Assembly: GCA_038030265.1 (NCBI GenBank)
Contig: CM075942.1
Coordinates: 620,001 to 684,000, forward strand
Reading direction: 5' to 3'
Length of the DNA: 64,000 bases
DNA from: Corythucha ciliata
Lineage: Eukaryota; Arthropoda; Insecta; Hemiptera; Tingidae
The position numbers and the translations under genes were made by a program. The notes beneath the pieces were generated by a model. That model did no database searches. It saw nothing but the letters and a program-made list of their open reading frames with translations, and was not told where the DNA came from. This document shows positions 56,567 to 64,000 of the stretch, one piece after another. The stretch's first letter is position 1, and each line of letters opens with the position of its first letter.

Positions 56567-56702
56567 TGGAAAGTATAGAAGTAGGATATTACGATACGAG
56601 AGCGGAAAATTGCTCATTCCGAACGAATACGAGTACGAGCTCAGGAATGAGCTGTTTCCGCTCGTGTATCGTACGGCATTTTTTCTACACCTTCCAATGG
56701 CC
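56567..56702. repeat. Hairpin / small fold-back element
   Basis: Inner arms ACGATACGAG-AGCGGAAAAT-TGCTCATTCC and its near-complement around a 'gaacgaatacgagtacgagctca' loop; outer arms extend to GGAAAGTATAGAA / TTCTACACCTTCC. Open frames on both strands (56529-56760 and 56522-56749) arise from this symmetry. Confidence 0.7.
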
Positions 56703-57064
56703 AAAGATAATAAAATTAGAACGAAATTGTTCAATAGTATATTGTACAACGAGTGAGTAAAATTGAGAATCGCCTGCGGCTCGTGCTTTCAAACTACAAC
56801 TCGCAAGTAAATTCACTTTTATCACGAGTTGTGCATGCTCTTTTTCTCGCGGCGGATCTCGCTTCATAAAAAAACAGTAGTTTGACAAGGAAAAGTGTTA
56901 ATGTTCTTTTAAAAGAAATTAAGACTACTATCTATCACTAATGCGAGTCAGTGTGAAGGTTACGGGAACTGGTGAGAATCTAATTGCTAGTAGAGGCAAC
57001 GCTGCGCTCTACCGGTCAAACAAGAGCAACAACCATTTCTTGCTCGGCCACGAATGAGTAAAAA

Positions 57065-57096
57065 ACAACTTTACTCACTAGTGAGTAAAGTTGTTA
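57065..57096. repeat. 32-nt perfect palindrome
   Basis: AACAACTTTACTCACT followed by its exact complement, centred on CTAG. Related 'ctcactagtgag' phrases occur inside H1 and H2. Confidence 0.9.
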
Positions 57097-57780
57097 TTTA
57101 CCCATTGTGATTTTTAAGGCGAGTAAAAAATAACTTTACTCCTCCTTCTGCGTGGAATATAAATGGTACACTTTACCCGCAAGTCGCGAAAAAAACTTTA
57201 GCCTAACACATACAAGAAGAAGTCCTATGGAGGAAGAAATAGTAAATTGGAGAGGCCTCAAAATTCTTTAAAGTGTGGTGAAGTGGGCGAGACCTGTCCC
57301 AACTGAATTCTATTGGTTGTAAGGCATCAGATTTGATCTTTTTTTTTTTACATTTTCTCGCACTGGGGTAATATTCTCGCTCTATAAAGCGAGAAAGTGG
57401 CCCATTTCTAAACGCTGGAGGAGGGTTCAGCGAGCGAGAAAGGGGTTATTCTAGGGTATGTGTAGAGAAAGTATATTCCTAAAATCTGTTCACTTAGTTA
57501 TGGACTCTCGAATGCGTTGCTTCATTTCGATAGTTTACAGTTTCGATTTGTTCACTCCTACCAAAAATATTTAAAGAACTCAACAACAAAACTTTTACAA
57601 CGGGCACTGTGGTTAAGCATAAACGCTACACAGTGATCATTTGTTCCAAAATTATTCCCGGTACGTTATTTTTAGGAGAAGGGGTAAAGGGGAAGCTAAT
57701 TCCACTAAATTCAAGGGCGGGCGAGAGTCCATCCCTAAATGGACCGACTTTAGTTTAATTAGAGACTAAAGGGCCTCCTA
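57097..57780. other. H4 interior, no gene seen
   Basis: Unique-looking AT-rich DNA with repeated 'gcgagaaag' phrases near 57350-57440. No coding content. Confidence 0.35.
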
Positions 57781-57831
57781 GAGATTTCCGCCCCGGGCCC
57801 CGATAGGTGTTGTTCCGCCACTGCTTATTCA

Positions 57832-58826
57832 TATATTCTGGTCTCATTCGATAGGGTTTATGGAGCTGAGTATGGACATGAGCGTCTGTTGGCGTCGTCT
57901 GCCCGAGGCTTATTTTGTTCTCGGGGACCAGTCAGAATGAACCGAATGAAATTATGAACTTAGTCATATTTAACAAATGGTCTCATTCAACAGGTTTTAT
58001 GGTGCCGAATACGAAAATGAGCGTCTGCCTGGGGCGTCTGCCATCAGCAAATCAAATTCTCCAAATTTGAGACATTAACCTAACGGTGGAACATAGTCAT
58101 GAAACTGGCCACTGAGGCCGAAGGCCCCAGGCAGAAGCTCCTAAAAACCTCCCGAATGAGACAAGTTTCAAGACTGTGTTCTTTCGGATGATTCATGTCC
58201 CAAATTCAGGGATTTGACTGCCCGCTGAGGGTAAATGCCCCAGGCCGACGCTCATATTCGTATTCCTGTACACAAAATTTATCAAATAGGACAAATGTTA
58301 TTCCGGTTGAGAAGGACTGTCGCCAGCTCTCGAATAACTATTATGCTAGGGCTATGGCCGTATTTATGAACGTTCCTCCAGTCAAGGCGTCCTCCAGAAG
58401 CCTTCCGTGACGATTTTTGGTATTTATGAAGCTTCCTTGACTTTAGCATACATCGTTCATTCAGTCAAGGTAACTTCTGACCTATCTGTCTGGGCACGCA
58501 AGTGATTCGTTATCAGTTAGTAGGCTGGGTGTAACACAATACGGTGAAACGAGTAAAGCTTCTTTACAAAGAGCCTAGACAAGTTAGGCTTTTTTGATAT
58601 TGTAAATTGCTTCGAAACTGAGCCTGAAGGACTGCAGGCTATTTGCAATAAGGCTAAATAGTCCAGGCTAATTGAGTAACCTGATACTGTGAGGACTACC
58701 TAGTTACAAAATAGGTAGTGACGAGGGGATAGCCTGACCACACATATGTCGGAGGATTTTTGTCGAATCAGTCTTTTTCTAAGAATCCTAGCATTTTTGT
58801 AAAACGTCGCCTTTTTGTAGAACAAT
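57832..58826. repeat. AGGCT-rich dispersed repeat, copy 2, with related unit phrases
   Basis: Contains repeated 'ggtctcattc-ga-agggttttatgg' and 'gagcgtctg-c' phrases, and the TTTTGTCGAATCAGTCTTTT block at 58754 also seen at 52700. It ends at the insertion site of H2. Confidence 0.6.
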
Positions 58827-59797
58827 CTGTGGTGTAGTGATGCACGAGACCGAGACGAGACCATTATTTCTGGTGCGAGACCGAGACCAAGTTTTCTGGT
58901 CTCGAGCCGAGATCGAGACGAGACCGCTATTTCCGAGACGAGACCGAGACTGGTCTCGGTCTCGGAATTAAAAGAATGAAAAAAAAAAAAAAAAAAAAAA
59001 ATGATGGCTCATTATGAATACAGAACATTTTAACAATGAAATGACCTTGTTTCATGCCGAGACGGCTATTGTGTTATGGGCCTCCGGGATGTGGATCCAA
59101 GGGGTGGACATATCCCCCCCCCCCAACGCACAAAATGACATAAAATAATGGGGAAAAATTTACTTTGTGTAACATTATCGTTGGAAACACGCATATTTCT
59201 TCTTCTTTCACGAATTATACATGATGGTTTTCGCACGATCACGGAGGGAAGTGATACTTCCCTTTCGCCAGGTACCTCAACAGGGAAGTTGATTTTCACT
59301 TGAAAAGATGAGCTAGGTGAAAAAAGTTTCTTTTTTTTCACTCACTAGTGAAGCAAATTAAGGCAGAATGCTAATAATTTCACATTTTCCCTCGCAAGCG
59401 AAGGAAACAGGAAGGCTTTCACTCACTAGTGAAGGAAAGTGAAAAAAAGTTCTGTATTCAATTAGCGTACCCTTGCCTCCGAACACTTGCAGGAAAGACA
59501 ATTAAACCTGTTGGTCGTGCGAAAAATAATATCCACAACTTGTGAGGAAGAAGCTTTCACTCTGCAAGTTGTTTTTAGTTCACTCGGCCCCACCTCGTGA
59601 GCCAAACACAACTCGCAGGTAAAACTCCACTTCCCTCACTTGTTGTGAAATATACTATTATTTCACTTGTCTCGCGAAAAATATCGTGCGTACCTCAATT
59701 CACTTGCTCGTATTCATTTAGCCGACTCGGCTTTGCCTCGCCAGCCAAACAACGTAGTCGCAAGTAAAATGTCACTTGCGTGTCTCGTTATGTGTAA

Positions 59798-60414
59798 AGC
59801 GCCCCATACACTGTCAGTTTAACTGAAGGCAATCGTGAGGCCGTCGATCGGGGTTACCCACCCATTTTCAGTTAATCTGAAGGCCATGGACTGCAGTCCG
59901 TGAAAACTGAAGGTGTGTGGCCGTAGGACCGGCTAGGATCGGACGTGAGATCGTTGACTGACAGTGTATAGCGCCCCATACACTATGCGATTGCCTGCGG
60001 GCCGTCGCCTCAAGAGGCTACCCCCGTCCGGCCAAAATTGACGGGCAACATACACTGTCAGTCAACGATCTCACGTCCGATCCTAGCCGGTCCTACGGCC
60101 ACACACCTTCAGTTTTCACGGACTGCAGTCCATGGCCTTCAGATTAACTGAAAATGTATGGGTAACCCCGATCGACGGCCTCACGATTGCCTTCAGTTAA
60201 ACTGACAGTGTATGGGGCGCTTTACCCACACATTTTCAGATAATCTGAAGGCCATGGGCTGCAGTCCGTGAAAACTGAAGGTGTGTGGCCGTAAGACCGG
60301 CTTGGATCGGACGTGAGATCTTTGACTGACAGTGTATGATACCCGTCGATTTTGGCCGGACGGTAGCCTCTTGAGGCGACGGCCTGCAGGCAATCGCATA
60401 GTGTATGGGGCGCT
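59798..60414. mobile_element. 617-bp compound MITE in H2 (Harbinger-like)
   Basis: TAA on both sides (59795-59797, 60415-60417); H1 supplies the empty site (about 55190, ATATGTAAGATAC in reverse). Ends AGCGCCCCATACACT are inverted. Internally it is a full 252-bp unit (59970-60221) with both AGCGCCCC ends, flanked on each side by incomplete copies in the opposite orientation (59798-59969 and 60222-60414). The whole is strongly self-complementary. Confidence 0.85.
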
Positions 60415-60771
60415 TAAGATACTATTTTTTTTAAAACAACTGATTATTTTAGAGCCTAGGGGATAAAACTTTCACTTTATTGCCGTGACCCAAAAAATCA
60501 GCCCATGTTTTAATAAAAAAATACTGTTCACACCGCGTCAAAAAAGTGATTTTGGGGATTTGTGGGGGGCGGGGGCTACGCCTCGCCCGTCCAATTTTTT
60601 CTTTCGGCCTCGAAAAAATCGCTTTTTTGCCAAGGCGTATAATCTATTATTCCTAAGATCATTCTTAAAGAAATGTTTGAGCAGACATTCACCGTGCGTA
60701 AAGACCTACTTTACACACGCCGTGCGGTAAAGAGTTCACGGTAAATGAGTTAACTCTTTACCACACGGCGG

Positions 60772-60960
60772 GTGAAGGATGAGTGGAACCGTAAAAATTA
60801 TAACCCAAAAAGGTCAATGTCAGTTGATTATGTTGGTGAGTTGGTAGAAGAATTGAGGCAGGGAAGCCCGCTTTCATCTTACGCGCTTCTTTTGTTTCTT
60901 CTTTTTTATTTCTCTGGAATGAAGTTGTGTGGCAAATGGGAGACTTTACGGAACCCTTAA
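60772..60960 (+). CDS. Small ORF shared by H1 and H2 (copy 2)
   Basis: The H2 counterpart of the 62-codon frame at 54596-54784, with S, R and T/M replacements. It begins near the hairpin. Unknown and probably not a gene; listed because it is open in both copies. Confidence 0.15.
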   Translation: MKDEWNRKNYNPKRSMSVDYVGELVEELRQGSPLSSYALLLFLLFYFSGMKLCGKWETLRNP

Positions 60961-61851
60961 ATTAAATAATTATGAACCTAATTGGCTTTAAAAGGCTTTG
61001 AACGATCGAAGGTAAAAAAAAGCGTACGATCCTGAGGCGTACAACCGCACTACAAACTCTACCGATGATGGCACTCGACTTCGTCTCGTGTCACAAACAT
61101 CGTGCCTCGTTCGTTAAAAGCTCCTTCATGCCTAGGTATCGTAATAAAAAAATGGGTTAGGGTTCCCGGGGGGCCGGTGAAATACAATGCAACCTATGGT
61201 TGCCCGCGCAATAGGCAGCAAAGACTTCCAGGCTGGGGCAGCCACTAGGACAAGCCCAACTGCACAGCAGCCAACTGGCTGCCGCGGCCAGGCTGCTTAG
61301 TGCAAGGGAACCCTAATTTTGCGTTGGAAACTTCCCTGGGCCACTGTCATCAAACTCGGCACCGCTTTCAATTTTTTTTAAAACTAACATTGCCAGTCGA
61401 AGGAGGGTCTGATGTATGAGGGGGGGATTGTGCACCTCTGCCTCGTCGTGTCTGGGAAGGGAAGTCTCTTGCTTGAACTAAATGAGTTGGCATGTGCGAG
61501 ATTTTGAGTTGATCTCGTTGAATTCCCAACTGTTCCTCTTTCACGTTCTCAGTGTGACGATTGTTTTGAAGGCACGATTCTATTTTGGGGCAATTACAAA
61601 GCTCTTTGGTCATTAATCAGTAGTGTATCACTTATCTCCCTTCGTGCCACGAGCCACCAAGGAAGGAAAGCAAAGTATAAATTCATCTATCGTCGTCATA
61701 TGTAATCATTGAGGCGAGAATAGGATCACTCGTCGCTAATATCACACATACTTTGAATTCGCGCCTTTAACTTTTCGAGACGAGACGAGACCGACTTTTC
61801 ATGAGCGAGACCGAGACCACTCAAGTCTCGTCTCGGTCTCGTGCATCACTA

Positions 61852-62692
61852 GTGTGGTGGGGGGTATTCGACTTCTTTCACGATCAATCCAAGGGGTATC
61901 TGTTGTAGCTTTTGCCCAGTGAATCGTAGCGGGGGGTGCAGAGGGGTTAAGCAGTTGATCGGTGTCCTCTAGCTCCCTAGCATAGAGCCGCGCCTGTGAG
62001 TAAGATGTCACTCGTTGTCCTGCTACTTTTTCAGCCAGTGAACGTCTTGGCCCTCTGAGGAAGAAAGAAAGAGCTGAGGTGTCGTTGATGGACGTGCCCC
62101 TTAGCGCTTTACTAAAACGCAACGCATAGGTGTCAACATTTTCGCCGGTCAGTTGTTTGACCGCCTCTAACTGAAGAACCCCAGCTGAGGGGCTTACTTT
62201 CTCAAACCGGTGACGTAATGTTCTCTTCAGGTCGCTGAGTGACGTCATGGGTGGTCCGCTGTATTCGTAGTTCATGAATTCCTGCGCTGCTCCGGTGAGT
62301 TTGTTGAGGATTGACCTCTTCCACAGTTGTTCCGTACACTCCGCTAGTTCCCATCCCCAGCTGCATTGGGCGATGAAGCCGTCGATAGTAAGCGACGATG
62401 GGTCACCCGAGTAATTTGGTACCTCCCGGAGTGCGCCCAGGAGGCAACTGGCCTGGTTCATTGACTGGTAGGTGCAAGATGTTGGGTCCATCGTTCTGAG
62501 GAAGGCTGAACGGTCTACCTGTCGGCCGAGGTAGTAGAACGCGTCGCCGGGTGCGTGACTGATGTCCATGTGCGGCCTATGATCGTGGGTATTTGGTGAT
62601 GGGGCGGGTATGTAGGTAAAGTTTTCGGAGAACCGGACGTGTTGCCCAAGTTCATCTCGAGTACCTGGTCGTAATGTGCTAGGTTCGGGCAT
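61852..62692 (-). pseudogene. LTR-element gag remnant
   Basis: The minus-strand frame from ATG 62692 has a proline-rich start, then a capsid-like region: IDGFIAQCSWGWELAECTEQ, ILNKLTGAAQEFMNYEYSG, LRHRFEKVSPSAGVLQLEAV and LTGENVDTYALRFSKAL, typical of retrotransposon gag helices. It is cut at its C-terminal side by the end of H2 (about 61851); no zinc knuckle or pol follows. An in-frame TAA at about 62715 lies just before this ATG and open coding continues upstream, so the true start was probably further right. Confidence 0.65.
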
Positions 62693-63021
62693 TAGTTTCC
62701 GAGTGGCGGAGGGTATTTAAACGTAGGTGGGTTGCGTCGCTGTGTTGGTAACGAGAGGGGTGAACAGAGACTGCGACATGGTTACATTGGTCGTCACAGG
62801 GATGCGGACTGACGCTACATTGACATGTGGTGTTGATTGGGCGTGAGCGGGCTCAGGGTTTCGGGGGGGGGGGAGGTTGGACGTTGCTGTTTGTTCGGAC
62901 GAAGCGGGTGTAGAGTCACGTGGAGAACTGACATGAGTGGGGGGGGGGTTATGTCTCGGTATAGGTGTCGGATGACCGGTGGATTCAACTTCCTTTCCCG
63001 GATTTCTTGGGTTTTAAACAA
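62693..63021 (-). pseudogene. Probable upstream part of the gag remnant
   Basis: A Pro/Thr-rich segment (IPVTTNVTMSQSLFTPL; then, in another frame, HPLRPNKQQRPTSPPPETL from 63021) in two frames leading to the gag core. Proline-rich gag N-termini are common. G-runs at 62863-62871 and 62940-62948 could be indel sites. Confidence 0.35.
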
Positions 63022-64000
63022 TGAATTGTCTACGTTTTTCCTAGTGGGTATTGCTTTTTCTTTTGGTTTACTTCATTCATTACTTACTTCAATTCACGAT
63101 AAAAATTGAGGGGGGTCACCCAAGGTCCCCCCGAGCAACATTTTAAAATCAGTTAAAATAACAGAGAAAAGTGACTGATTCATGTTATCTGACTCACCCT
63201 GTATAGTCATGAAGTGTCTTCCAGAAACCGTGAATTGACGTTTTCTAAATGTGTGCAATGAATTAGCGTTTTTCTCAGTTTTAACTGCGAGTTATAGTTT
63301 TTATTAATTCGTCTGGTAACGTCCGGTATTTCGAACTCCGAACATATTTTCCGTTTATGTTTGAACAAAGCTACGGCGCTCATCGCAAACGTCCCCAGTC
63401 CCTCCGTTTCACCCTCACGGTCTTCATCAGCCCTGGTAAAATCGAGCGCGGTTTTTTCTGCACTTTATTCGGAAAGGGGCCTCCCAACACCGCGAATGAG
63501 AGATTTTTTCCTTAATGTTGGTCTGAAAGTGACATCGATAAACCGTGATTCAACCGAAGCCCGGAGCCGTCCATTCCCCAACCGGATACCAAAAGACTCT
63601 TTTTCGGGAACGGTGCGCCCCCCGGGGATGTTCCCTGTGAAAATGGCGTCGTTATATCGACACGATGTATAAAACAAGTTTTACGAAGACCTTTGTGCCT
63701 TTCCTTCTCCTTTTCTTTTCCCTTCCTTCCCTCTCCCTTTACATTTTTAGAAACACCAATTTTATTGTCGAGTCAACACATTCTTTTTTTAATTTCTATT
63801 TCTCTTTTTCTATCAATGTACTCAGTAGTTAGCGTAAGCGTGTAGGAAGCAAATGTTGTAAAAAGGCTTTTATGTTTCGATTCGTTTCACAGGTAATGTA
63901 ATTATTCATTTATTGTTTATCAATTGACTTATTGTTAAAATAAATTGAACGTTTCACAGAACGCATCGTCACTTCTTCCCTTTTTGACGTACACGCTTAT
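63022..64000. other. Right flank, nothing recognised with confidence
   Basis: A possible Tc1/mariner-type end (minus strand TATACAGGGTGAGTCAGA from about 63204) has no partner in the window. The plus frame 63361-63672 (103 codons) and its antisense frame are open over the same stretch but show no domain. A pyrimidine-rich tract lies at 63695-63745. Confidence 0.35.

Larger units (their letters stand above)
53199..57823. mobile_element. H4: hAT-like element carrying a minisatellite, host of H1
   Basis: CTTATTCA occurs at 53191-53198 and 57824-57831, a perfect 8-bp match. The right end on the minus strand is CAGTGGCGGAACAACACC, then GGGCCCGGGG. The left end CAGGGGCGGACCACGCCGG starts 18 bp inside the duplicate, at 53217, so 18 bases (53199-53216) are unexplained. 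Flanks on both sides belong to one dispersed repeat family. No transposase. Confidence 0.6.
58835..61851 (-). mobile_element. H2: hAT-type non-autonomous element, copy 2 (3,017 bp)
   Basis: TSDs CTGTGGTG (58827-58834) and GTGTGGTG (61852-61859), 7 of 8 matching. Both ends read TAGTGATGCACGAGACC inward. It is nearly the reverse complement of H1 over its length once the 617-bp MITE is removed (about 2,400 bp remain). GAGACC/GAGACGAGACC tracts follow both ends. No transposase is seen. The sequence to the right is a gag frame; the left is the AGGCT repeat. Confidence 0.87.

Noticed and set aside
63180..63206. Tc1/mariner terminus (TATACAGGGTGAGTC on the minus strand)
   Set aside because: No partner end and no transposase found; a single short motif is not enough.
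63361..63677. Gene at the right end (103-codon plus and 70-codon minus frames)
   Set aside because: Sense and antisense frames are open over the same bases and neither resembles a family I recognise.

Overview
The window looks like repeat-dense, gene-poor DNA of an invertebrate animal, most likely an arthropod. The basis is the element mix: Ty3/Gypsy LTR elements with CCHC gag, non-LTR elements of the CR1/L2/Jockey type and the I type, hAT and Harbinger-like DNA elements, poly(A) tails and a spliceosomal-type donor. There are no bacterial operons, ribosome-binding sites or CRISPR arrays. The species cannot be named from sequence alone. I see no complete host gene. The only host-gene candidates are one short 5' coding exon on the minus strand (2503-2558) and a Myb/SANT-like domain fragment (16451-16711).

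Layout. 1-1251: degenerate minisatellite ending in a hAT-like terminus. 1252-3716: mostly unique DNA with the putative exon and 5' UTR. 3717-8510: inverted-repeat complex around a nearly identical 735-bp tandem satellite (4.4 copies). 8511-12838: unique DNA, a 500-N gap (11524-12023) and a fold-back element. 12936-15985: decayed non-LTR element (F) interrupted by a poly(A) element (G) with a 12-bp target duplication. 17170-19449: truncated Gypsy element. 19445-23436: three minisatellite arrays, one built on a 17-bp CCAACCACAG unit. 23437-25516: unique.

25522-48577 is the centrepiece, a nested stack readable base by base. LTR element A (plus, TSD TAGGG) holds LTR element B in its gag (minus, TSD CTAC). 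B's integrase holds non-LTR element C (minus, TSD GTTTTAA). C's (TAA)n tail holds a nearly intact I-type element D (plus). B's integrase C-terminus also holds a 3.8-kb hAT-type element H3 (TSD TTCCAACT) full of a 20-bp minisatellite. A's 5' LTR holds a 141-bp Harbinger-like MITE (TSD TTA). A's 3' LTR holds E, a non-LTR element with an uncommon RT and a putative restriction-like endonuclease region; E ends at a perfect 126-bp-arm palindrome.

48583-53190: degenerate arrays and about 2.3 kb of unique DNA. 53199-57823: a hAT-like element (H4) carrying a minisatellite, into which hAT copy H1 (53664-56127) inserted. 58835-61851: a second copy, H2, in opposite orientation, carrying a 617-bp compound MITE with TSD TAA. 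61852-63021: remnant of an LTR-element gag. 63022-64000: nothing recognised with confidence.

No metabolic pathway is encoded. The features relate as insertion events, and many element boundaries can be verified because the interrupted reading frame, LTR or repeat resumes exactly after the insert. Elements lie in both orientations, many are broken, and several long inverted repeats are present, so the locus could be a source of double-stranded RNA or piRNA. That last point is inference.
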